Shown here: in pieces, positions 1 through 6,250 of the stretch
Layout: each line of letters begins with the position of its first letter
Numbering within the stretch: position 1 is the stretch's first letter
Assembly: GCA_017959625.1 (NCBI GenBank)
Contig: JAGDAG010000169.1
Coordinates: 1-15,402 of the forward strand
DNA from: Abditibacteriota bacterium
GTDB lineage: Bacteria; Armatimonadota; UBA5829
Reading direction: 5' to 3'
DNA: 15,402 nucleotides
Made by a program: the position numbers and the translations under genes
The notes under the pieces: model-generated
The model's database searches: none
What the model was told of the DNA's origin: nothing
What the model saw: the letters and a program-made list of their open reading frames with translations, nothing else

Positions 1-509
1 CTTACGTGAAAGGCGAAGAACTGCCCATAAGGAACTATCCCTGGCAGATATTCTGCAACGTGATACCTCAGATATCTTCTCTCAAGAGCGAATTCGAGGG
101 CTATTACGGCGAAGAGATAAAAATGATAAAGGAGACCCGCAAGATATTCGGCAACCCGGATATACAGGTGTCCGCTACCTGCGTGAGGGTGCCGGTGTTC
201 CGCGCCCACTCCGAATCGGTGAACGTGGAGTTCGAAAAGGAGATATCCGTGGAAGAAGCGCGGGAGGCGATAAAGGCGTGGCCCGGCCTGGAGCTGATAG
301 ACGACCCTGCAGGCAGCAAATATCCCATGCCCCTGTTTGCGGAAGGGAAGGATCCCACCTACGTGGGGCGCGTCAGGAAGGACACCTCCAACCCCAACAC
401 TCTGGATATGTGGGTGGTGGCGGACAATATACGGAAGGGGGCGGCCCTGAACTCCGTTCAGACGGCCCTGAAGGCCATAGAGATGGGGCTTGTTAAGCCC
501 AAGGCATAG
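1..509 (+). CDS. asd: Aspartate-semialdehyde dehydrogenase, C-terminal part (5' end cut by the window)
   Basis: The gene enters the window already open: the frame runs from base 3 with no start, and about 168 residues remain of a family usually near 340-350. The enzyme reduces aspartyl phosphate to aspartate semialdehyde with NADPH in the cytoplasm, feeding lysine/diaminopimelate, threonine and methionine synthesis. Seen here is the substrate-binding and dimerisation part: the block RVPVFRAHSESVN, whose His (visible residue 69) matches the family's catalytic histidine, and the C-terminal block DNIRKGAALNSVQ. The catalytic cysteine and the NADP-binding Rossmann fold lie upstream, outside the window. 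The GTG at base 6 is an internal Val codon, not a start. The gene ends with TAG and is followed within 10 nt by a terminator, so it is the last gene of its transcript. Identification is firm; partial only because of the window edge. Confidence 0.95.
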   Translation, partial: YVKGEELPIRNYPWQIFCNVIPQISSLKSEFEGYYGEEIKMIKETRKIFGNPDIQVSATCVRVPVFRAHSESVNVEFEKEISVEEAREAIKAWPGLELIDDPAGSKYPMPLFAEGKDPTYVGRVRKDTSNPNTLDMWVVADNIRKGAALNSVQTALKAIEMGLVKPKA

Positions 510-518
510 TTTTATTAT

Positions 519-549
519 CGGCGCAAGGCTTACGGCTTTGCGCCGTTAT
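519..549 (+). terminator. Intrinsic terminator after asd
   Basis: An 11-bp stem (519-529 with 535-545, one G-T wobble) closes a 5-nt loop. It is followed by TTATTGT, a weak T-tract. It begins 10 nt after the asd stop codon. The stem is strong but the T-run is poor, so termination may be incomplete and some readthrough into the next gene is possible. Confidence 0.7.
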
Positions 550-566
550 TGTATACGAGGCTCGGA

Positions 567-1184
567 ATGAAAGTGCTTTTGATAAACGGAAGCCCCCGGA
601 AGGCTTCCAATACCGGGCTTGCTCTGGAAGAGATGGCAAAGGTCTTCCGGGAGCAGGCGATAGACGCGGAAATCGCGCAGGTGGGCGCTCTTGCAGCGCG
701 GGGCTGCATGGGCTGCGGAGCCTGCGGAACGCTGGGGAAATGCGTTATCGACGACGTGGTGAACGAACTCGCGGAAAAGCTCCGCGGGGCTGACGGGCTG
801 GTGCTGGGCTCTCCCGTATATTACGCCGGGCCCAATTCCACCCTTACCGCCATATGCGACAGGCTGTTTTATTCGTCTTCCTTCGACAAGACCATGAAGG
901 CGGGAGCCGCCGTGGTCTGCGCCAGAAGGGGCGGCACCACAGCGGCCTTTGACAGGCTCAACAAATACTTTACCATATCCGGCATGCCCGTGGTATCGGG
1001 CTATTACTGGAACAACGTCCACGGCAGACTCCCCGGCGAAGCGGAAAGGGACGGAGAAGGCATGTGGAACGTGAGATGCCTGGCCCGGAACATGGCTTTT
1101 CTTATGAAGAGCATCGCTCTGGGCAGGGAAAAATACGGGCTGCCCGAAAGGGAGCCGGAGGTGAGGACCAACTTTATCGGATAA
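567..1184 (+). CDS. Flavodoxin-fold NAD(P)H-dependent oxidoreductase with a four-cysteine motif
   Basis: A 205-residue protein of the NADPH-dependent FMN reductase / iron-sulfur flavoprotein superfamily. The N-terminus carries the FMN-phosphate loop NGSPRKASNT (residues 7-16), and the second flavin-contacting strand is GSPVYYAG (81-88). Cys47, Cys50, Cys53 and Cys59 form a CX2CX2CX5C pattern, matching the compact CX2CX2CX4-7C motif that binds a 4Fe-4S cluster in archaeal iron-sulfur flavoproteins. Many bacterial relatives share the pattern without proof of a cluster. The conserved blocks RRGGTTAAFDR and MPVVSGYYWNNVHG belong to a widespread anaerobe-associated subgroup. I chose ATG 567 over the upstream in-frame TTG 549 because GAGG (557-560) lies 6 nt before it and TTG 549 overlaps the terminator. 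The electron donor and acceptor are unknown. It is probably co-transcribed with the gene 22 nt downstream. Confidence 0.85.
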   Translation: MKVLLINGSPRKASNTGLALEEMAKVFREQAIDAEIAQVGALAARGCMGCGACGTLGKCVIDDVVNELAEKLRGADGLVLGSPVYYAGPNSTLTAICDRLFYSSSFDKTMKAGAAVVCARRGGTTAAFDRLNKYFTISGMPVVSGYYWNNVHGRLPGEAERDGEGMWNVRCLARNMAFLMKSIALGREKYGLPEREPEVRTNFIG

Positions 1185-1206
1185 ATATATACTTCGGAGG
1201 GATAAT

Positions 1207-2406
1207 ATGAAAATCAAAAAATGGGTATATGTTTTGCTGCTCATTACGGCGGCGGCGACCCTTTTTGCCGACGAGCCGCTTTACGTTGGCGGAGAGAGGG
1301 AGGCGGCCAGGCTGCCCTATTATCTTGCGGAATACGCCAAGGAGAAGCCCTATCCCTCCATCAGCATCTGCAAGGAAAGCTTTGCCGACGCCAGGGTTAT
1401 CCTTATCATCGAGACCCGCAGGTGGTCTTCTTCTGCCCGCGAAGGCGTTCGATACTTCTGTTCGTCGGATGAGCTGCTGCGGAAGATAGACGACGATCCG
1501 GAAGCGTCTCTCGGCGAATACAGGCTCCTGGAAAAATACGAAATGGGCGGCGGCTTTGCCTACGAGCTCCGTTTGATCCGGGAGAAGAAAAAGGGATATT
1601 TCGGAGGCGACACGTGCCTTTCGGTCATAAGGCGGGGCAGGGAGATCGTGTGGTTCCGGGCCTTCACCGGGCACGTGTATATCAAGAAAGGGCTTCTGGC
1701 CGCCGTTCCCCATCCCGACGCAGTAGTCCTGCGGGACGGCAGATATATGGTGGCAACCCCCGGAGAAACCTTCTATATCAAGCGGGCTGCCGGAAAGCTG
1801 CTCGTCAGTCTCTACGAAGATACGAGGCCGGTATGGTACGACGGGATAGTGGGCTCCGCAGGCTATATACCTCCCTGGTGGTATCCCGCGGTGACCATCC
1901 TCACGGAGAACGTGGTCCGCATGACCTATCCCGACGGCACGTCCGATCACTGGAAGGTGATCCTTTCGGAGGAAGAGACCGCCCTGAACGAGGAGCGCCG
2001 GAAGGCTTCGGACACCCGCGGTTTCATAACCGGCGAAGGGCGCCTGCTGTGGTGGAACGGCAAGGGCAGGATGCAGAGATTCGGGGCGGAAGAAATGCAG
2101 AACCGGTCTTACCGGGAAGGGGGCCCGGAGCCTTCGTATCCCGGGATGTTCCGCCGGCCGGGTCTTTCGGAAATAAAGCTGAAGGAATATATGAAAAAGG
2201 CTCCCGACTTCCGGCCCAAGGGACCGGCCCCCGTTCAGCCCGTGTCCGAAGCGCCTGATCCGCCGGAGACAGGAAAAGCGGCTGCCGTTCCTCCGGAGCC
2301 GGAGGACGGCGGAACGTTCCTCACCCGTCTTGCGAAGGCCCTGTCCGGCCGGATCAAGGGCGCGGCGGATTGTGTCCGCAGGTTATTCGGCGGCTCGTTG
2401 TCCTGA
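1207..2406 (+). CDS. Secreted protein of unknown function with proline-rich linker and cationic tail
   Basis: I do not recognise the family. The 399-residue product starts with a clear Sec signal peptide (MKIKKW, a hydrophobic core, then cleavage near LFA-DEP, about residue 21), so it should be exported. GGAGG at 1196-1200 sits 6 nt before the ATG. The body (about 25-330) is rich in Arg, Glu and aromatic residues and looks like a mixed, possibly beta-rich globular domain, with the aromatic block YIPPWWYP and a later LLWWNGKG. About 333-367 is a Pro/Ala/Glu-rich linker. The last 32 residues form a short basic amphipathic stretch (LTRLAKALSGRIKGAADCVRRL). This layout suggests a periplasmic or surface domain with a flexible tail that could contact membrane or wall, which is inference. 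It follows the flavodoxin-fold gene by 22 nt and ends before a strong terminator. Confidence 0.75.
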   Translation: MKIKKWVYVLLLITAAATLFADEPLYVGGEREAARLPYYLAEYAKEKPYPSISICKESFADARVILIIETRRWSSSAREGVRYFCSSDELLRKIDDDPEASLGEYRLLEKYEMGGGFAYELRLIREKKKGYFGGDTCLSVIRRGREIVWFRAFTGHVYIKKGLLAAVPHPDAVVLRDGRYMVATPGETFYIKRAAGKLLVSLYEDTRPVWYDGIVGSAGYIPPWWYPAVTILTENVVRMTYPDGTSDHWKVILSEEETALNEERRKASDTRGFITGEGRLLWWNGKGRMQRFGAEEMQNRSYREGGPEPSYPGMFRRPGLSEIKLKEYMKKAPDFRPKGPAPVQPVSEAPDPPETGKAAAVPPEPEDGGTFLTRLAKALSGRIKGAADCVRRLFGGSLS

Positions 2407-2443
2407 CGGCAGGCTGCCGGGACTTGTCCCGCCGCAAAATGGC

Positions 2444-2477
2444 GCAGGGCTTTTGCCCTGCCTTTTGCTTTTTTTAT
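2444..2477 (+). terminator. Intrinsic terminator after the secreted unknown gene
   Basis: A perfect 7-bp GC-rich stem (GCAGGGC at 2444-2450 with GCCCTGC at 2455-2461) closes a TTTT loop. It is followed by CTTTTGCTTTTTTT. It closes the two-gene unit 567-2406. Its T-tract overlaps the -35 element of the tRNA promoter. Confidence 0.85.
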
Positions 2478-2493
2478 GATATAGTGGTATAAT
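2465..2493 (+). promoter_or_regulatory. Sigma70-type extended -10 promoter for tRNA-Ala
   Basis: A consensus TATAAT lies at 2488-2493, preceded by TGG (2485-2487), the extended -10 TGn motif. A TTGCTT -35-like hexamer at 2465-2470 is 17 bp upstream. Transcription would start near 2500, a few bases before the tRNA 5' end at 2504. The -35 is weak (only TTG matches well), so the extended -10 probably carries most of the strength. The -35 lies inside the T-tract of the preceding terminator. Confidence 0.75.
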
Positions 2494-2503
2494 ATATTTG
2501 CGT

Positions 2504-2579
2504 TGGGATGTAGCTCAGCTGGAAGAGCATAACGTTCGCAATGTGAGGGTCAGGGGTTCGATTCCCCTCTTCTCCACCA
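2504..2579 (+). tRNA. tRNA-Ala (anticodon CGC), imperfect stems
   Basis: A 76-nt cloverleaf with encoded CCA. The D-stem GCTC/GAGC is intact and the T-arm is perfect (AGGGG, loop TTCGATT, CCCCT). The anticodon loop TTCGCAA gives anticodon CGC, which reads GCG (Ala). G3:U70 in the acceptor and discriminator A73 agree with the classic alanine identity elements. Three positions do not pair: 1:72 (T-C) and 6:67 (T-T) in the acceptor, and 28:42 (A-G) in the anticodon stem, plus a G31-T39 wobble. The promoter is good, so it is probably expressed, but it could be a decaying or minor isoacceptor. CGC duplicates part of the range of a UGC tRNA-Ala, which would relax selection on it. No tRNA or rRNA neighbours are present. 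Confidence 0.85.
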
Positions 2580-2601
2580 TTTGTAAAGCCGCTTTTGTCT
2601 G

Positions 2602-2630
2602 TTGTGATGAAGGTGGTTTTTTTGTATATA
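2602..2630 (+). promoter_or_regulatory. Possible promoter for the GH28-like gene
   Basis: TTGTGA (2602-2607) and TATATA (2625-2630) are 17 bp apart, each matching sigma70 consensus at four of six positions. Transcription would start near 2637, giving a leader of about 58 nt before ATG 2695. A 7-T run (2617-2623) lies in the spacer. The match is modest; the gene could instead be read from the tRNA promoter. Confidence 0.3.
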
Positions 2631-2694
2631 CGGGCAGAAAACGTTTCCCGGGCCGCAGAGGAAGCGGGGGGCATTACGGAAAGGAGCCGTAAAA

Positions 2695-3852
2695 ATGAGA
2701 TATCCTGTTACCGACCACGGCGTAGAGCCGGACAAAAAAGAACAGCAGACAGAAGCGCTGCAGAAGATCTTCGACCGCTGCAAAGACGGCGGCGGGACGG
2801 TGGTGTTCCCCAAAGGAACATACCGTTTTTCCGGCGTGCTCATATATTCCGATACCACAGTGCTGCTGGAGAGCGGCGCCGAGCTGCTGGGCAGCAAAGA
2901 GTGCGGCGAATACCCGGTGTTCCCGGTGCCGGAGGGAGTGAGCCTCCGCACCGATATGGAGATGATACCGAACTATTCGGGCTTTAAAATAAGAGGCGAA
3001 TACCGCAGGGCAATGTTTTCGGCCTACGGTGAACGGAACATCGCCGTCATCGGAGCCCCGGGCTCCGTTATCGACGGGCAAATCTGTTACGATCCGGAGG
3101 GCGAGGAAGGCTACCGCGGGCCCCACGGCATTTTTCTTTCAAACTGAGTGACCCTCAGGGGCTACACCATAAGGCACAGCGGCAACTTTATGCATCAGCT
3201 GGACCTTTGTACCGGCGTCTCTATGACCGACGTCACCTGTCTCGGAGGCAGCGACGGCATACATCTCCACTGCTGCAGCGGCGTTGAGATAAACCGCTGC
3301 GTGTTCCGCACCGGCGACGACTGTATCGCCGGGATAAATATCAGAGGGCTGCACGTAAACAACTGCGTGCTGAACACCTCTTGCCAGGCGTTCCGGATGG
3401 GCGGCGCGGACATACTTGTGGAAAACTGCCACGTTTACGGCCCCGGCTATTATCCCCACAGGGTGACCGTGGTCCGTTCGAAGACCGAAGAACTGCCCGG
3501 GGAGGCTGGCAGGCACGACCTTATCTCCTTTATGATCTTTTTTGCCAGCGAAGCGTATCCCGCAAAAGAGCATTCCCGCAATATAGTTTTCCGCAATCTG
3601 ATAGTGGAGAACGCCGGAAAAGTTCTCACTTATCACGCCGATAAGCCGGAGTGGCTCCAGTCGGGGGACCGGCTCCGGGAACTCACCTTCGACAACGTGC
3701 GTTTTACCGGGCTCGGGCGCAGCTCGCTGGTTTGCGGCTCTCCCGAAGAGCCCCTTGAGATCCGCCTCAAAAACGTGACGGCGGAGTTTGAAGGGGGAGA
3801 AGGAAGCCTGTTCCATCCGGACAGCGCCCATATCAGGGTGACGGAAAGCTGA
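2695..3852 (+). pseudogene. GH28-like (polygalacturonase-fold) beta-helix gene interrupted by an in-frame TGA
   Basis: ATG 2695 has AAGGAG (2681-2686) 8 nt upstream. The frame runs 150 codons to TGA at 3145-3147 and then continues in the same frame for 234 more codons. The two parts join into one right-handed parallel beta-helix of 385 positions: the sequence on either side (HGIFLSN, stop, VTLRGYTIRHSGNF) is a normal continuous coil of GH28 relatives, which often have Cys where the TGA stands. GH28 enzymes hydrolyse galacturonan or related pectic glycosides. Asp187 (GGSDGIHL) and Asp208-Asp209 (RTGDDCIAG) match the acidic catalytic positions, but the usual His-Gly and RIK-like motifs are not visible, so activity is doubtful even if read through. 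No signal peptide is seen. Alternatives are a pseudogene, a sequencing error, TGA recoding, or restart at GTG 3148 giving a 234-residue fragment. Confidence 0.75.
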
Positions 3853-3884
3853 GCCGGCCCGCGGCGCGTCCGCCATACGGCCGT

Positions 3885-3924
3885 TTCCGGACGAAGCGAA
3901 GCCTTCGTCCGGAATCTTTTTTTT
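3885..3924 (+). terminator. Strong intrinsic terminator after the GH28-like gene
   Basis: A perfect 12-bp stem (3885-3896 with 3903-3914) closes a 6-nt loop. It is followed by TC and eight T (3917-3924). It lies 32 nt after the stop codon and isolates the GH28-like gene from the gltX operon. Confidence 0.93.
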
Positions 3925-3960
3925 GAACGCTTCGTTCCCGCTGCCCGTGCCCGGCTCCTG

Positions 3961-3989
3961 TTGCAAAAGAGAGCCCCGGGTGGTAAAAT
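3961..3989 (+). promoter_or_regulatory. Promoter of the gltX-lpt-rsmA operon
   Basis: TTGCAA (3961-3966, -35-like) and TAAAAT (3984-3989, -10) are 17 bp apart, with TGG (3981-3983) directly before the -10 as an extended -10 element. Transcription would start near 3996, giving a leader of about 50 nt before gltX. The layout (17-bp spacer, TGG, AT-rich -10) matches the tRNA promoter at 2465-2493. No other good promoter is seen inside the downstream gene cluster. Confidence 0.65.
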
Positions 3990-4011
3990 AAAAGTGTGTA
4001 TTGTATGTATC

Positions 4012-4031
4012 GGCTGCGACGCAGCCTTTTT
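4012..4031 (+). promoter_or_regulatory. Terminator-like hairpin in the gltX leader (possible attenuator)
   Basis: A 6-bp GC-rich stem (GGCTGC 4012-4017 with GCAGCC 4021-4026) closes a GAC triloop and is followed at once by five T (4027-4031). The RBS AAGGAAG follows at 4034-4040. It sits about 16 nt after the predicted transcription start, so it could limit entry of RNA polymerase into the operon. Alternatively it is a backup terminator for transcripts from upstream, or simply leader structure. There is no T-box: the leader is far too short. Confidence 0.45.
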
Positions 4032-4045
4032 ATAAGGAAGGTTTT

Positions 4046-5512
4046 ATGAAGACGAGAACGAGATTTGCTCCAAGCCCCACGGGTTCTCCTCATATAGGGA
4101 ATATCCGCACGGCTGTTTTCGACTATCTTTTTGCCCGCCATTCGGGAGGCGATTTCATACTGAGGGTAGAGGATACCGACAGGACCAGATATGTGGAAAG
4201 CTCTCTTTCGGATATGATGAAGGGGCTCCGCTGGATGGGCATGGACTGGGACGAAGGCCCCGGCGCCGGGGGAGACTGCGGCCCCTATTTTCAGTCGGAG
4301 AGGCTGGACCTCTATCACAAATACGCAAAACAGCTTTTGGAGGAAGGCAGGGCGTATTACTGCTTCTGCACCAAAGAGAGGCTTGAAGACCTGAGGGCAA
4401 AGCAGGCCGCCGCCAAGCTGCCTCCCGGCTACGACAGGGCCTGCAGGGACCTTACGCCGGAAGAGCAGGAGGAAAAGCGCCGGGAAAACCCGTCTCCCGT
4501 GATCCGTTTCAAAATGAAGCGGGAGGGGGAGACCTCTTTCACGGACGCCGTGAGGGGCGAGGTGAGCTTCCGCAACGAGCTGGAGGACGATTTCATCATT
4601 ATAAAAGCCGACGGTTTTCCCACTTATCATTTTGCCAACGTGGTGGACGACCATCTCATGGGCATAACCCACGTGATACGGGGCGAAGAGTGGATAAGCT
4701 CCGCTCCCAAGCACCTGCAGCTTTACGAGGCCTTCGGCTGGACGCCTCCCGTATGGGTGCATCCTCCCCTCATCCTTGACGAAAGGGGCAAAAAGCTTTC
4801 CAAGCGTTCCGATACCGCCACCGCTTTTATGAGCTATATAGAGGAGGGGTATCTCCCCGAGGCCATGCTCAACTTTATGGCCACTATGGGCTGGTCCTCC
4901 GGCGAGGACAGAAAGCTGTTTTCCAAAGAAGAGCTCATAGAAAAGTTTACGCTGGAGGGCATAGCCAACCACCCGGCGATCTTCGACCTTATGAAGCTCA
5001 GGGACCTCAACGGCGAATACATACGCATGAAGACAGATGAGGAGCTCAAAGAGCTTATAAAGCCGTATATGCAGGCTGCCGGCCTCGTGCCCGGCGGGCC
5101 TTCGGAGGAGGACGAAGAGTATCTTCTGCAGGTGGCGGCCCTTATCAAGGACCGCATAGTCACTCTCTCCGAGGCGCCGGCCCTTACCGGCTTTTTCTAC
5201 CGGGATCCGGACGAATACGAGCCCAAGGGCGTAAAGCATTTTCAAAAGGAGGAATTCCCGGCTGTGGCGGAGCTTCTTCTGGAGAGGCTGGGCAGCGTGG
5301 AAGACTGGACTCTGGAAAACGTGGAAAGCGCCGTCCGCAGCGTTGCGGAGACCCTGGAGCTGAAGCCCGCCCAGGTGATACACCCGGCAAGGATGGCCGT
5401 CACCGGGCGCACCTGGGGGCCGGGGCTTTTTGAGATATTGCACTTGGTGGGAAAAACTGCTGTTTTGAGGCGGATAAAGGCCGCTATGTGTTTCAAGGCG
5501 GAACAGATATGA
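4046..5512 (+). CDS. gltX: Glutamate-tRNA ligase
   Basis: A 488-residue class I aminoacyl-tRNA synthetase that charges tRNA-Glu (or also tRNA-Gln where the amidotransferase route is used). The N-terminus RFAPSPTGSPHIGN holds the HIGH-type ATP motif (PHIGN, 15-19), and KKLSKR (249-254) is the KMSKS-type loop. FILRVEDTDR, YFQSERLDLY and HVIRGEEWISS are characteristic GluRS blocks. Cys106, Cys108 and Cys133 form CxC-x24-C, resembling the zinc site of E. coli GluRS, with Asp135 where a His is usual. The C-terminal part (about 330-488) is the helical anticodon-binding region, ending in LHLVGKTAVLRRI. ATG 4046 is chosen over upstream in-frame codons because AAGGAAG (4034-4040) is well spaced, MKTRTRFAPSPTG is the normal N-terminus, and upstream codons run through the leader hairpin. 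It is first in the operon, and its TGA overlaps the next ATG by 4 nt. Confidence 0.97.
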   Translation: MKTRTRFAPSPTGSPHIGNIRTAVFDYLFARHSGGDFILRVEDTDRTRYVESSLSDMMKGLRWMGMDWDEGPGAGGDCGPYFQSERLDLYHKYAKQLLEEGRAYYCFCTKERLEDLRAKQAAAKLPPGYDRACRDLTPEEQEEKRRENPSPVIRFKMKREGETSFTDAVRGEVSFRNELEDDFIIIKADGFPTYHFANVVDDHLMGITHVIRGEEWISSAPKHLQLYEAFGWTPPVWVHPPLILDERGKKLSKRSDTATAFMSYIEEGYLPEAMLNFMATMGWSSGEDRKLFSKEELIEKFTLEGIANHPAIFDLMKLRDLNGEYIRMKTDEELKELIKPYMQAAGLVPGGPSEEDEEYLLQVAALIKDRIVTLSEAPALTGFFYRDPDEYEPKGVKHFQKEEFPAVAELLLERLGSVEDWTLENVESAVRSVAETLELKPAQVIHPARMAVTGRTWGPGLFEILHLVGKTAVLRRIKAAMCFKAEQI

Positions 5513-5529
5513 GAATAATAGATATAAAC
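5508..5529 (+). repeat. Start-region direct repeat, copy 1
   Basis: A 22-nt segment around the start codon of the first amidohydrolase-fold gene, repeated at 6229-6250 with a single A/C difference. Both copies encode MRIIDIN with the same codons apart from that third position. Confidence 0.85.
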
Positions 5530-6228
5530 ACTGCCTACGGGCCTTATACCGGGGCGTCTGCCACCACGGGCAGCGGAGAACTGGAACAGAGGCTGAAGGC
5601 TGCCGGCGTGGAAAAGGCGGTCTCTCTCTGCAGCTACGGCATCTATTACAGCTACAGGGACGGAAATGCCAGAACTCTGAAAACCTGCCAGGAATCATCG
5701 CTGCTCATGCCTGCGGCCACCGTGGACCCCCGGGGCTTTTTCGGGCAGAAGGAGCTTTTGCCCAAACTCAAGGAGGCCGGCTTCCGGCTTTTGAGGTTTT
5801 TCCCGGATCTGCAGGAGTGGGACACGGAGCATCTGGTGTTTGAAGACCTGCTGAGGCTCAATGCCGACGTGGGGCTCCCGGTGATGATCTCCGTAACGGC
5901 CCCCGGACAGGTGACAAGGGTGTTCCGTATAGCGGGAGACCTGGGGTATCCCGTCATACTGCAGGGCATCGGCTATCTGCAGCTGGCGGAGACCATTGCC
6001 GCCGCCCGCAGGTCCGAGTGCTTTATGGCGGAGACCAGCGGGCTCAGCATGCCCGCCACTCTGGAGCTTCTGAGCGGCAGCATCGGAGCGGACCGCATAC
6101 TTTTCGGTTCCGGCGCCTGCGAAAGATCGGTGGAGATAGCCAGGGATTTCGTGCTTTCCGCCCATATCCCGGACGGGGACAAGGAAAAGATCTTTTACGA
6201 AAACAGCGCCCGCGTGTTAGGAGTTTAG
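5509..6228 (+). CDS. Degenerate amidohydrolase-fold (TIM-barrel) protein, copy 1
   Basis: A 239-residue protein resembling the amidohydrolase_2 superfamily, which normally consists of metal-dependent TIM-barrel hydrolases or decarboxylases. The order of strands is recognisable: MRIIDIN (1-7), AATVDPRGFF (70-78), GFRLLRFFPD (91-100), PVMISV (124-129), PVILQGIGY (148-156), DRILFGSGA (195-203). The metal and catalytic positions are changed. The usual N-terminal HxH is absent after IDIN, the barrel histidines are replaced (PVMIS and LQGIG instead of ...H.. patterns), and the late Asp of GSDxP is Gly202. It therefore probably lacks ordinary hydrolase activity and may bind a ligand or partner (inference). 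There is no signal peptide or membrane segment. It overlaps gltX by 4 nt (ATGA), with AAGGCGG just upstream as RBS. The next gene is a divergent tandem paralogue starting 1 nt after its stop. Confidence 0.75.
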   Translation: MRIIDINTAYGPYTGASATTGSGELEQRLKAAGVEKAVSLCSYGIYYSYRDGNARTLKTCQESSLLMPAATVDPRGFFGQKELLPKLKEAGFRLLRFFPDLQEWDTEHLVFEDLLRLNADVGLPVMISVTAPGQVTRVFRIAGDLGYPVILQGIGYLQLAETIAAARRSECFMAETSGLSMPATLELLSGSIGADRILFGSGACERSVEIARDFVLSAHIPDGDKEKIFYENSARVLGV

Positions 6229-6250
6229 TATGAGAATAATAGATATCAAC
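6229..6250 (+). repeat. Start-region direct repeat, copy 2
   Basis: The second copy of the 22-nt start-codon repeat (first at 5508-5529), with one mismatch. The two genes diverge strongly right after it, so the identity is confined to the initiation region. Confidence 0.85.

Noticed and set aside
2574..2623. Possible terminator for the tRNA using CCACC (2574-2578), GGTGG (2612-2616) and the 7-T run
   Set aside because: The loop would be 33 nt and the stem would consume the tRNA CCA end; too weak to call.
2474..2692. Short frames on both strands across the tRNA (translations containing GNRTPDP-like or DVAQLEEH-like strings)
   Set aside because: These are the well-known spurious translations of tRNA genes; the DNA is explained by tRNA-Ala and its promoter.
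3145..3190. Selenocysteine insertion at the in-frame TGA
   Set aside because: Kept only as an open option: the pairing after TGA (3151-3160, CCC/GGG with a 3-nt loop) is too short for a standard bacterial SECIS, and GH28 proteins are not known selenoproteins.
3990..4045. T-box riboswitch upstream of gltX
   Set aside because: The leader is about 50 nt, with no room for the specifier stem and antiterminator of a T-box.
4601..5163. Antisense frames opposite gltX
   Set aside because: Serine/leucine-rich shadow translations with no RBS and no domain.
3833..5698. A 621-codon open frame on the minus strand
   Set aside because: It lies antisense to gltX and its flanks, has a low-complexity His/Arg/Pro-rich translation with no recognisable domain, and arises from the codon bias of the GC-rich + strand gene.
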